Positions 1-11,767 of a stretch of DNA of 64,000 bases are shown here, piece after piece. This stretch comes from Ceratodon purpureus (Eukaryota; Streptophyta; Bryopsida; Pseudoditrichales; Ditrichaceae): positions 10,785,644 through 10,849,643 of the forward strand of contig CM026421.1 of assembly GCA_014871385.1 (NCBI GenBank), written 5' to 3'. Position 1 is the stretch's first letter; the number at the start of each line of letters is the position of its first letter. Under the pieces are notes generated by a model. The model worked only from the letters and a program-made list of their open reading frames with translations. It was not told the DNA's origin and did no database searches. Made by a program: the position numbers and the translations under genes.

Positions 1-1082
1 TTTGTTGAGGCAGGCCCGAGCAGTTGCAAATGCGCGAACACAAGGCAACGACTTGTACAAAGCAGGAAAGATACTTGAGGCTTCTGTCGCATATAGCGAG
101 GGACTTCAGTACAATCCAACCAATGCCATTTTGCTGTGTAATCGAGCCGCTTGCAGACTGAAGCTGGGTCATTATGAGAAGGCTGTGGAAGACTGCACAT
201 CTGCATTAGAAGCTCAACCCAATTATCTTAAAGCACTTTTGCGGCGTGCTAACTGTTATGTCAAGGTAACCATCCAAACTAGAAGTGTTATGTCAAGGTT
301 TCCATCTAGAATTTGTTGATATGCACATGTTGAGCCTTGTTTGGTTTCAGCTTGCTGATTATTTGGTTGTCTTCCAAACAGATGGAAAGGTGGGATAAAG
401 CAATGAGGGATTATGAAACTTTAAAGAAGGAAATGCCAGGGGACTTGGACATAGCGAAAACATTATTTCAAGTGCAAGTTGCACATAAGAAGTCGAAGGG
501 CGAGAAGGTGGTTGAATCGCAACATGGAGGCAAAGTTGAAGACATTTCTAGTAGCGATCGATTAAGAGAAGCTATCTCACAGCCAGGTACTTATTCAAAA
601 TCTTTTATTTCAGGATTCGGAATAGATACAAGGTTTAAATCTGAAATCTCTTAAGTTTTCTCTTCATGATAAGATTTTCCTCCAATTTCTGATTTAGAAT
701 CCTTGTCTCCTCAGGTGTTTCGGTGGTTCAGTTTAACACAAAATGGAGCGATAAATGTAGACAAATGGCAACCTATGTTGACCAACTTTGCAAGTTGCAT
801 CCTTCAGTCAATTTCCTGAAGGTATATCATTCTCCTTTCCTGCACCCTCATTCTGGATTTCTTTCCGTAGACACCGTTTTTACATAAACCATGAATGGAG
901 GTCTAACCAACTACTTGAAAATCCTGCAGGTGGACGTGGAAGAAAATCCCTATTTAGCTAAGGCAGAGGGTGTGAGCTTCGTACCCACATTTAAAATCTA
1001 CAAAAACGGCTTTAAAGTGAAGGACATAGTGGGACCAACACACCAAGCTCTAGAGACGACCATCAGCCATTTTAGTCTATAG
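1..1082 (+). CDS. TTL: TPR-thioredoxin-like (TTL) protein, 3' part
   Basis: This is the C-terminal part of a TTL-family protein; the 5' part lies left of the window. Exons are about 2..265, 382..586, 715..821 and 930..1082 (stop TAG), and all joins keep frame. The first exon encodes TPR units (NRAACRLKLGHYEKAVEDC, then ALEAQPNYLKALLRRANCY). The second continues the TPR helix (MERWDKAMRDYETLKKE). The last two encode a thioredoxin-like fold (VSVVQFNTKWSDKCRQM ... FVPTFKIYKNGFKVKDIVG). The usual CxxC active site is absent: only one Cys lies in WSDKCRQM, as is known for plant TTL proteins. The domain is therefore probably a scaffold and not a redox enzyme. Arabidopsis TTL proteins are linked to osmotic stress, brassinosteroid signalling and cellulose synthase. 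That role is carried over by family only. Confidence 0.88.
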
Positions 1083-4000
1083 TCTGCCTCAATATTTGCC
1101 AAATAAAACTGGAGCGTAAACGACTGCACATCAATCAACCTAAACCGACTTGAGTATATCGGAACTTAACCCATTTGTTTGAGGGGTCAGGCACCTAAAC
1201 AACGCTCTCCCAGATCGACCTACTGAGCTACTCCAAGTGGTCCATTCTCCCGCAATTTTTCTTGCGAGTTAGCTACTCTTCTCTCTGTTGAACATAACAC
1301 CATTCCCATCTCGGGTGATGCTATTCTATGGGCAACGTTAGGCCGGAGAAGATTGAGATATAACAGGCGAAAGATACATCCCCATGTACCTCTTCGCTCT
1401 TGTGTGTATAGATGAGGCGTAGCTACTATCAGTGTCGCTCACAGCGTGTATCAAGAGGAAAACCAAAAGTATTTTTACTTTCTGACCTTGTTGTCTGGAC
1501 ACCAGTTTTAGGAGAGATTTAATATCTATATCATAGCTCACAAGAAATTGTTGCTCTTGCAACACTGGCTCTTCCTGGTGGAAGCGCGTTGTATATACAT
1601 ATGGGTGATTGAGTGCCCATTGCGAGAATAAACTCCTGCGCTCACTTTCACTTTACTCCTTTCCTGTTCCTCATGGAATCCGTAGGTTGATTCTCCCTAA
1701 TAATTCTAACCCTTTAATAAGGTGGTACCAACTGTTTGAATAACTTTGCCTGTGACCATCTCGTGAAGATCAACTTTGCACTTTGCAATACTTTCGTGGA
1801 GAGGAAATGTCGTAGAGCTCTTTCGCCAAGTGTAGGACAGAGAAAACCAATCATGGATTCGTGCCACTTTGCAACCAGTGTAGGTGAATCTAAGGAAGTT
1901 GGTTTCGGAAACAAAGTGGTATGAGTGTTTCTACCATATGAATACTGCATTATTGCATGTTTTTGAGAGACTCGGTCACTTTCTTCTTGTCTTGCATGCT
2001 GAAGAGTCACAGCTGACTTGGCCACCGAGAGAGTCCAAGGGCTTGAAAGTTGATACGGTTGACCCCAGATATGAGCATGTGGTTGAGCAGGAGCACAGTC
2101 GATCGAAACGGTGCGGTTCGTCGATGCATGTTGTGGGACTCGTGGGAGTGGAATATAAGTTACTCAATGGTCCCAATTCCTCTCGAAAGGAGTTGTCCTG
2201 TCTGAGTGGCGGTGATGAGCTTGCTTCAGGTCACACGAGATGTTGAGTGGACTAATAAGTCACTTCACTGTTGAACATTGTGTTCCGAATTTGTGATTGA
2301 CCGGAGCTTATAAGGACGAGGAAATGGATCAACTCGTTGCACGTGAGTTACACGCACAGATGATTATGTGCCTTGTTCCCTCAAAAACAAGGAGGCATTG
2401 AGGACGAAGGAATTTTTCGGTGGAGCCTTTTATATTTATAAAAATAAAATAAAATAAAATAAATTAGATACATCCATAAGATATAACAATCAGTTTGCAG
2501 TCCCAGGGGAGGGCACCCACGTTGATCAGTGATTTTTTTTCTGGCTGCTAGCAGCCAGATTAAGACGAAAATTTCCCCCCAGAAACCGCCTTTGTTAATT
2601 TTAAGGGGAAAAATTGGATGAAGAAGCCAACTTTGGAAACAAATGTTCCCAAAGATGCCAGATTTTTGGATGAGATCAATAATAAATGGATGAAAGATCA
2701 TTTAATGTTCAAAAACTGAATGAATATAGATAAATTTAGTGACACATCAAAATTCTATGTTGCCAGTTGAGTATTTGCAGAAAATGAAATAAAAAACCCT
2801 GACGTTGATCAGTGGCTGCGACTGAGTTAGTCCGTTTCTGAGTGCGTTCAAAAGTAGGCTTTTCTGTAGGCTCCCTGCTCCTGTTGGGGAGGATATGTGA
2901 ACGCATTCTTTGCTATGCTACAACAACTGCTTGGTTAGGTTGCGGCTACCAAAGCTGTAGACTCCATCCAAGGTCTATCGCATCTATACCAAAGAAGGGC
3001 AACATTTTTATGGCCAACTGTATCAGAGGCTCTCTTTGGAACTGCTTCTCTCAAAGGAAGGTATTGTGTCTATTCCATAGGGCTACAAAGACACTACTAG
3101 AAAACCTATCGTTTTTCATTTGAAAAGTGTTGCTTCTTATTCACGAGAAATACAGAAAAGCGCTCTTTTTCTTGTTTTGTGTGACCGACTCCACTCAACA
3201 GTGACATAATCCTCCAAATAGTAAATGAAAAACAACAATGTTTCAATAATGAGAGCTTGTTTGGGTGGTCATCACCAAAGGCCTCATCGAGGTCATTGCA
3301 TATAATCCTACTACACTGATTGAAGAGAACAGACCCTGCTAGCAAATCTAACAAATTTAATTTGTGTTTTGAGCCATTGCAAAAGCTTGTGAGTTAGAAG
3401 GGACACAATAGACAAGGAAAAATGACTTTTTTTACATTTTTAGTTAGTAACAAGGGACAACTTGACTGTAAAAAACGATTGGTTTACTATCTGTAAGACT
3501 TCAAGTTTGGATGTATGGCATTGTGCATGCATTGCATCTTTCTTGGGATTTAGAAGTTTGGCGCTAGAAGCAATAGGGCCAAAAAAGCAATTGCAATTTT
3601 TTTGCTACTCTACCAAGTGAGGGTATAAAGTTACTCTTTTTCAAATCAGACCGTATTTTCTTCATGAGCAACAGCTGAGGAGTCTTTGCTTCATAGATGA
3701 TCAGGAAGCTCGTCTATTATCTCGTTGACGTTTATAGAAGAGTGTCTATTGAAAAATGGCGGTATAAGGCAGTTTGAAAAAACAATTGCATGGTGTGTCC
3801 TTCATTTGTTGTTGAAACCGCTGATATACCCTGATAGTTTGTCCAATTGTCTCTTCTACACTGCAATTTTATATTTTTCTTTAGACCAAAGCTAGGTTAT
3901 CAAAGGATTGTACTAGTTAGCACTACATCCTTCATTATTCTTTGCTCCCGCATGGCTGCTCTAACATTTAAGAGGACAAGGTTTGATATAATTTTAGTAA

Positions 4001-5235
4001 TTGCCATATTATGACAAACACTGCATGAAATATTTTAAGGGTTGATATTATTTAGAATTTGAAGGATGCAAAATTACTACTAGAAACTTAATGATATTAA
4101 AGTGTGTTAAAGTATTTCTTATATACTTTGTATATTTTGGCTTTTTTTCTTTTGAGCAAAATTGAGGACAATAGTATAATATGGCAATTCTTGTGTATTT
4201 GTGAATAATCACAAATTACACAACATTACATATTAATCTTAAGATTGTATTGCAATATACTAGATTGATGTCTTTTTGACATTTCAAATCAAGGCTAATA
4301 ATACTATGAATATAATAAGTTTAATGTATTTAGTGTAGGATGACACTTCATCCCTTCAAGGTTATTCAATACCAATGCCTTGTTGTTCAACATCTACTTG
4401 TGGTCTTTGGCCTAGTCTCACAACATTGACATCACATAAAATCCTTAAAATTGCACATCATACCCCATTTTATTATATTAACGTTTAAGGTTTATTCAAC
4501 TTTATTAATTAAATGATATTTATCATTACTTTAGGAATTTCAAAAGCATTAAATGTTGACAAGTCAAAAGATCATACCCTAAAAAATTAATTATATGTAA
4601 AATTTGGAGGTTTTAATTTAAAGATTATGATGACTTATGAAGTCCATCAATTATTAAGAATGACTTTTGTTTAATAAATGCTTTTGTACAATATTATTAT
4701 TTATAATGCTCCTCTCATGAAAAATATTCTTTATTATTACATATTTGAAATCTTATTTGATTTAAAAAGATAATGCAACTTTATTGCATATTAGCAAAGT
4801 TTGTGACAATTTCATGGAGAAATTATTACTTTGTATTAAAGTACCGTATCACTTCACCGTAAAGACCCAACTCGGATTTTATTGAATGAGTATATGGTGT
4901 CTTACGAGATATCGCAAGATGCGAATGGTCCTCCTTGTTGAATTTTTCTTTTCTTTTCAACTCTCTAATTCTTTCTAGTATGAAAGATTTTCAATTTGCA
5001 AGATTCCAAGTTCACCGAATACAACTATTATTCAAGTCACAACCTTTGAAGTGGCATTTACGAGCCAACTCTCTCACATATTGCATCTGATCTTTGAGGG
5101 TAGTTGGTTTTATGCATCTCAATATGTGACATTCTTGATAGTATTAACATTCTTGATCATAACATTCTATTTCTTGTTATACTCATGCTCATTCCTTGAA
5201 ATTGGTAGCAATTTACAAATTAGTGAAGTTCTTTA
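1083..5235. other. Intergenic, no supported gene
   Basis: Only short ORFs without recognisable domains are present. From about 3,900 on the DNA is very AT-rich. Small items include a degenerate tRNA-like segment on the minus strand (about 1153-1241), a run of aaaat pentamers near 2441-2462, and a 13-bp word (acgttgatcagtg) repeated near 2519 and 2801. A lone CACTA-like end (cactactagaaaacc) lies near 3092 with no partner found. The first part probably holds the TTL 3' UTR. Confidence 0.6.
1153..1241 (-). other. Degenerate tRNA-like / SINE-head-like segment
   Basis: Read on the minus strand, positions 1230-1219 give TAGCTCAGTAGG, a perfect match to the pol III A-box consensus TRGCNNAGYNGG. 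Positions 1171-1161 give GGTTAAGTTCC, which resembles a B box (GGTTCGANTCC) with three mismatches. The spacing between them is about 47 bases. A 6-bp stem (TTGTTT/AAACAA) lies where an anticodon arm would be, but its loop is too long. This could be a tRNA pseudogene or the head of a SINE. No working tRNA can be folded. Confidence 0.35.
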
Positions 5236-5262
5236 GAGTATCGCCACTGGTGGCTCCTTAGC
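5236..5262. repeat. Orphan Harbinger-like terminal repeat
   Basis: The sequence gagtatcgccactggtgg directly follows TTA (5233-5235). It resembles the left end of the Harbinger element at 9474 (gagcatcaacactagtgg, also after TTA). No matching right end was found, so this may be a relic of another copy cut by later insertions. Confidence 0.35.
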
Positions 5263-6857
5263 AATGATCGGGGAGATCCGGCAGCCAATTGTAAATCAAC
5301 CAAATGAAAATGTGAAATTACCGGTTATTTAAGAGAATTTTCGGCCGTATGACTAACGTTAATTGGAGGAGTATAGGAAATCAACGGAATAATGCATAGG
5401 AAAGGAGGAAATTTGGCTTCTATGGTTTTAAAAGAGGTGGAAATTGGCTGGTTCCCGCTAGAGTATCCCTGGTTATTAGCCGGTTCCCACGAGGGTATTT
5501 TCGGATATTGGATATAGGCCGGTTCCCAGGCTTGCCGTAATGCCGTTGCCTAGAGGTCGGCAACCGTTACTGAACGAGGATTGCCTTAGCTGTAAGCTTG
5601 CCCTAGCCGTCTGGTCGCAGCGCCCTCCCGTCAGAGGCTTAGACCCTCATTCGTTGCTCACTTGCAGTCCCTCTCTCACTCACGCTCTCATCGCCGCTTC
5701 TCTGTATTCCTCGCAACTACTGCACTACTGTTGCTGCGACTGCTGTCTGTGTCCTTGCGATTGTGTTTAGGTTGTGCTCCTTCGACTGCTGCCGCCGTAG
5801 CTAAAGGTGTGTCTGAAGGTGCTTGGCAACGTTGTACTTGCAGGTAGTTCATTTACAACCATTGGGTGATGACGGGGTGCTAGTATTAGCAAGCAACACA
5901 ATTTGTGGATTCACATCTGTAGATCAGGTGCTGCTATGCTAGGCTGTTATTACCTTGAACTTATTGGGATACGGTTGATGTGGCATTGTAGTTTTTGTAG
6001 TGTTTATTCCTATTTTCTTGCATGTCAATGTAGTCATGGTAGATATATCGACCTATGCTGTCGTACATATATCTTTTGTGAGGTACTTCTCCGTGCAAGC
6101 TTGGTTAGGAACTATTGTAGAGAAAGTTGACACCACATTGCAAGATTGGATTGGTAGTTCTACTGCAACATTTGAGGACCAAACTTCACTACGACCTGTT
6201 TCTAGTGCATATTTCAAGCTTGTGAGAGTTGAATCGAAGCGCCATTTCACTCTTTGGTTCATGTTCTGCTTTTGTCCTGCTCCTCGAATGTTGCTGGGGT
6301 TAGAAGTTCTTTCTCCTTCAGCATTGTTATGCTGTACTTAACAAGGTCAATATTACTATGCATAAATCTTTAAATCTGGTTTTTGTATTGAATCCTTTCC
6401 CTTGTTTGAATGATTAGTATTTGTGTTTAGTATGTCTGTTTTCCATTACATGTAGTTGATTCATTTCCAGCTTCGCACAAAGTTTAGGTTTCATGCAAAT
6501 CTGCAAATCTGTAAAGTTACTAGTTGCATATATTGTGTGTGATTGCATGCTCATATGTTTGATTGCTTGTTGTTTGTAGAGTTTGTTTTGTCCTTGCAAT
6601 GCATGGTTTTTTATTTGAATGATTGTTGAATGTTTTGGTTGAGTATTTGTTGACTTCATTGCATGTTTTTTGGTTTTTGTGGATGTAATCATCTTCTGCT
6701 AATACGTTGGTGAGCTTGTTTTACTACTAGTCTGCTTGTTTCTCCTGGTCTTTGTTTAGGGTGTCTGATTTTCTATCGATTGTAGGTGTCCTTAGTTTTT
6801 GCTTTTAGTTGTTTTTGTTTTCAGTTTATACTTTGTTTTAATTGAGATCAATAAATT
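5263..6857. other. Non-coding stretch before the hAT relic
   Basis: No gene is supported. Three copies of GGTTCCC spaced by about 40 bp lie at 5450-5535. A GC- and CT-rich block at 5535-5850 could be the 5' untranslated leader of the hAT element. From 6000 to 6850 the plus strand is T/G-rich without a convincing reading frame. The hAT terminal repeats were not identified. Confidence 0.4.
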
Positions 6858-8961
6858 ATGGCCAAAAGACTAAGAACAATGAGGGATATGCTTCTAAGAA
6901 ATGAAAGAAACCTTGAGATTTGTCCTACAACAGTAACATCATCATCCCAATCTGTAAACAAAGAACTCAGCCAAGTTGAGGCTGCTAGATTAGCTTGGAA
7001 AGATGCATGGTATGTCTAATTTCACTAGATTGATATAAACTCTGATTTGGGTAGGGTTTTTGCAAGCTTTGTAGATAGAAGCAAGCTAGGAATGTGTTTG
7101 CTAGATTTGGTTCTGTGAACATTAAAGTTTTAACTTTTTAGGATCACAACATGTCTCAAAAACATAAAAAACTTGAGTGGGCAGCTAATCATGGTGAGAA
7201 GGTAATGAAAAATATTGTAGAAAAAACAATTTCAACATGTGATGAAGCTTTGATCAATTTGTTTAGGTGTGCTTATTTTTAGGCTGAGGAAACTGTTCCT
7301 TTAACCAAATTTCCATCTTTGTGCAATTTGATGTTGAAGTCCAAGTCTACTATTACTAAGAGCTTATATCATGATGAATAGTCAGGGGCAAAAATGGTAT
7401 TTTGCATCTCTACTGTGATTCAAAAAAAGAACTTAGATAGAGTAAGAGATTCATTTTTTTTTTGCTTGATAATTGATGAGTCCACAGATGTAAGTGTGAT
7501 TGGACATGTAATTGTTTTTGCTACATTTGTTGAAGAATGATTACTTGTAGCTGTTTTCTTAGGTTTGCTTGAGATTGCTAATGGGAGAAAAGCTGGTAAA
7601 GAGATATTCCAAAAATTATTGAATTCACCCAAAGAATGGGTTGTAAGTAAATGAGTTGCATTTGGGTCAGATGGTTGTTCAACTATGGTAGGAAGTAAAA
7701 GTGGTTTATTAACCAGACTTAAGTAAGTCAGTCCTTTGTGATTTCAGTACATTTCATTGCACATAGAACTAACTTGGCTACGTTACAAGCAACTGAGTCT
7801 AGTGAATGTAAGTTTTTGTCATCTAAAATTGATAAGACAATTAACCTATTGACAGTTCAATTCAAAAAATCAGGTAAGAAAAAAACTATTTTATATGTAA
7901 TTAAAAAGGAAATAAATGATGCGCAAAAAACACTCCAGAGGTTTCACAAGATTAGATGGCTCTCTAGGTTTGAGACAATCTATACATTGTGTGATTCTCT
8001 TGAGTCTTTTTTGGTTTTCTGTAGGATGTCCCAAAGGACAAGGGTGATGGTACAGTCCATTTGTTGTATGAGAAGTTGAGATCTTTTAAATTTATTTATA
8101 TTCTATATTTTTTGGCTGATTTGTTGCATGGCTTGTCCATCTTGTACAAGATTTTTCAGCAGAAGTATCTTGATGTGACCACTCTTGGTTCAATTGTGAG
8201 GACAAAAATTGAAAGTATTTGAATATTGTACATTGTGGAGAGTACTGATTTGAATGAATGTACTTTTAATGAGAGTACAAGGTATCATGTTATTCCAAGT
8301 TTTGGCCCCTCTAATGGATACCTCATGAGGCTGTCTAGTGAAATTATGGGAGCTAAGTTTCACTCTGTCAAAGATGATTAGAGATAGGACATGAGCTGAA
8401 TTTCGAAGAAGCTCGTAATTTTCAAAAAATGTATGCTGAAGTTGTATGTAGGGCTTTGGAGGCTAGGTTTAGTGATAATGACATCATTTCAGCATTTAAT
8501 GTTTTTAATCCTTCTAATATGCCTTCAATCAGAGTTGGATTAAATTCTTGGGGTGTAATAGAGTTGAAGCTTCTTTTGAAGGTATATGGTGTTCAAAAAA
8601 ACCTTGAAGGTAAAACTTTCTCTCCTCTTGTTGATTCAGATGCATGTAGAAGAGAATTCTTCAATTTTAAATTGCAAGCAAGTCTAGATTGGAGTAATAA
8701 AACTTTTAAAGACCTTTGGGCTATGGTAACTTCGAATGAACGTTTGCAAATTAAGTATGCTAATATTCTTTCGCCAATGTGTAAGTACAACTACTTGTAA
8801 GAGGGTTTTTTCGGTTAAAAATGTCATTAAAACAAAGCATAGAAATAGGTTAGGCACAAAACACCTTGATGCTATTTTGAGGGTTGCTTTAGAAGGGCCA
8901 CAAGATGATTATGATTACATTTTAGTTGAGGCCATAGACTTGTGGAGAAGTAGTGCCAAAT
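6858..8961 (+). pseudogene. Decayed hAT-family transposase (KIAA1586-like)
   Basis: A broken transposase can be read from the ATG at 6858 (MAKRLRTMRDMLLRNER) to the TAA at 8961. Family landmarks appear in order: LIIDESTDVSVIGHVIVF (about 7465), AFGSDGCSTMVGSKSGLLTR (about 7660), HFIAHRTNLATLQA (about 7750), RFHKIRWLSRFETI (about 7940), and the C-terminal hAT dimerisation segment VFSVKNVIKTKHRNRLGTKH (about 8810). In-frame stops interrupt it near 7279, 7378, 7538, 7652, 7721 and 8218, and there is a frameshift near 8775. One intron is likely after 7011. The layout matches hAT transposases of the KIAA1586/zf-862 type. It cannot make a full-length protein. Confidence 0.75.
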
Positions 8962-9470
8962 AAAGGTATTTATATTCTCACTCTGAAAAATATCTTGTTG
9001 ATTCCGCTTCTCAAATTGGTTGAAATGATGATTTCCATGATATTTGATGTTAAATTTTATATTTTTCATGGTATCATGTTGCAATTTTTCCATTCTTTAT
9101 TTTTTTAAGATCTTACTTCATTATGAATTGATGAAGGGGAATCCTTGGCCTTCAAATGAGAAAGGTTAGGCCAAGTTCAAATCCTGCCAAGGATTAATTG
9201 TTTTTTCATAGTTAATTTCAATTATTTACTACTGCTGATTTTAAGTTTTTATTGCAGCTGAATTGAAATTGCTTAAGTCAGTTTTTCAACCGAATGGTTT
9301 CAAAAAAAATAAGGAAATTTAACCGGAAAGAATTTTTTGGCAAAGATAACGAACGAGATGGTTTGGATAAATAGCACTTACAACCGAGTGACATCCAAAA
9401 ATTAGTGAATGCATAGAGATAAAGGAGGAAAATTATCTACTTTCTCTAAAAACTTCCCAAATACTACTAC
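8962..9470. other. Spacer between the two transposon relics
   Basis: No gene is seen. The stretch shares short words with 5300-5430 (an atgcatag word followed by aaaggaggaaa). This suggests that similar DNA flanks the hAT relic on both sides. A tRNA T-arm-like string (gttcaaatcctgcc) lies near 9175. Confidence 0.4.
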
Positions 9471-9753
9471 TTAGAGCATCAACACTAGTGGTTCTCAACG
9501 CCACCGGTGATGATCCCTTTGGCGGGGCTATTTACAGCCCGTGCAGCACTTGCCCCGCCCATTCCCCCGCCCAACCCCGGCCCTTCCAAACTCCCTCACT
9601 GATTTTTGGTCCAATTTAGCCTATGGTCTCCACTGGCTTTTACCTCGAAATTGCCTTGCTTTGTACTTAATCTCTCCCATCTGAACTGCATCTCCCTTCA
9701 CCCTCACAGTTTTCAAGTTTTGCTTGGGACAATCCTTTGGTAATAGTTTTGCA

Positions 9754-10959
9754 ATGGAAGCTTGGAGAGCTAGATTAACAAATGCACGTGGAACTTTCCT
9801 TGAGGACGATGAGAATGATGACATTAGCATTGCGATGGCTTTGGGTCAGTTAGAGAGCACCGTTCATGAGGAGTTACCACCATTAAGGAGTGTTTTTGGA
9901 GGATGACATGTGGGGAAGCTTATGAACATTGAGAGGTGTAGAGTGATCAAGGATGATCAAACGTACAAGGATTATTTTTGTAATGAGCCGGTGTGGGGTA
10001 TTTCTTTTTTTCGGCGGCAAATATATATGAGGAGATCGTTGTTTCTCACCATTTTAGAAAGAATTTGTATCCGTGATCCTTACTTTGTTCAGAGGAGAGA
10101 TGCTATGAACGACTATTGTCGGACAAGTGAATCAATCGCTATGGAGTGCATGAAGCGTTTTTGTTTAGCTATCCGTCGTGATTTTGGAGAGCACTACCGC
10201 CGACAACCCCCTAGACCTGATTTCGAGTAACAATTGGCAATCAATGTGGCTCACGGTTTTTGTGGTATGTTTGGATCATTGGATTGCATGCATTGCATGC
10301 ATTATGAATGGAAAAATTGTCCAGTGGCATGGCAGGGAGATTTTGGGGATAGGAAGGGAAAGCGGTCAATTATTTTGGAGGCCGTTGCTAATTAGAATTT
10401 GCACATCCGACATATTTTTTTTGGTTTGCCGAGGTCAAATAATGACCTCAATGTGCTTGACCGCTCTCCCTAGATTCATAACATGCTCACTAGCAAGGCT
10501 AATGAATTTACCTTCGAGGTGAATGGAAAAGAGTACAACCGGTACTACTTGTTGGCAGATGAAAAATATCCACAATGGAGTTGCTTTGTTCAAAGCATCC
10601 ATGAGCCCGGTGATGAGAAGCGCAAACATTTTGCAAAAAGATAAGAGGCGTGCCGCAATAATGTTGAGCGGTGCTTTTAGGTGTTGCAAGCGCGTTTTAG
10701 CATCATTCAAAATCCATGTCGGCAATGGAGCATGGACATTATTTCTGACATCATGTTTGTATGTTGCATTCTCTACAACATGATTTTAGATGACGAACTC
10801 AATGTGCCGAGCATTGAAAACCTTATTGCCGGGCATATTTGTGATAATGTGCCATTGCATAGAGGCTTATCATTTGAAGCGCTTATAAATGATACAATGG
10901 AGATAGAAAATGAGGATTTGCATTATAGTTTGAGAGGTGATTTGATTGAATATTTGTAG
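9754..10959 (+). pseudogene. Harbinger DDE transposase (plant transposon type), inactivated
   Basis: A single reading frame from the ATG at 9754 to the TAG at 10957 aligns throughout with plant Harbinger transposases (DDE_Tnp_4 / Plant_tran type). Visible blocks are WGISFFRRQIYMRRSLFLTI, GFCGMFGSLDC (first Asp), FFGLPRSNNDLNVL (second Asp), and VERCF...VLQARFSIIQNP (Glu). The frame is broken by stops at 9904 (TGA), 10228 (TAA), after VAN (TAG), after RSP (TAG), after FAKR (TAA) and after RCF (TAG). A 9-bp tandem duplication turns the canonical DCMH into DCMHCMH next to the catalytic Asp. Several stops sit where relatives have Gln (CAA or CAG), so C-to-T change explains them. It is not functional. 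Confidence 0.82.
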
Positions 10960-11767
10960 GCCTTGAAAGGTACCAACACACATGCCTAGTAACTTCTTAT
11001 CAATATCTATGCCCATAGAGGTTCAATCCTACATTAACACTAGGATGTGTATCCAAATCAATTGATTGTGACATGTCTTGAGATTAAGAATTTCAATGAG
11101 TGGCCCAATTAATAGGTTAGTGACTATCAACATGCACTACACCATCCCACTCAACCCCTCTCTCTACATAATTTTATGCAAAATTTTCAATACCCCCACC
11201 CCAACTCTTTCCCTCCTACCTAGGAATTAATTTCCCTCCCTCCCCCACTGTCACAGTTTCCCTCCTTCTCCCCACAGCAAACAGTCTTTCTCCCTTCCTT
11301 CACCCCCAATGCCCGTGCAGTGCTCCATCACCCCTCCATTCCCTAATGCACCCTCCCAGTTCCAGTTGTGAACTCTTTACTCTCTCGCTCCCTACTCTGA
11401 AACCCCCGCTCCCGCCTCTGTTAGCCCCGCTCCCTTGTAGCCTGCTGCCGCGCCCCCCTTGGCGGTGGAACCCTCGCCCCATGTCGCCGCACGACTCCAT
11501 CGGCCGCCCCCCTTCGCCGTCTCACTCCCCCTCCATCGCCATGCGACTCCTCTCGCCGCCCCCCTTCTCTGTGTCTGTGCACAGGCCCATGCAAATCGAT
11601 GTCGACCTCCTCATCGACAAGTGATCGAACCTACAGCCCATCGCTATAGAGTTGCGATTCCAATCCTATCTGATCTTGATTTTCTTCTTCTTCATGATCG
11701 GCCTCTGGTTGTGGCTCTACAGCTGTTGCACCCACATGCACCCCTCTACCTGCACCTGATCTTTTTT

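Noticed and set aside
1286-2246. LTR-like stretch beginning TGTTG, with a TATATA, an AATAAA and a tggtacc word like a tRNA primer site, followed by a 120-codon ORF
   Set aside because: No CA end, no second LTR, no gag or pol similarity. The words can occur by chance.
2381-2701. 106-codon ORF on the minus strand
   Set aside because: Hydrophobic Phe/Ile-rich product of AT-rich DNA with an aaaat repeat; no domain.
3092-3110. CACTA-like end cactactagaaaacc
   Set aside because: No matching inverted end and no target duplication were found, unlike the two MITEs further right.
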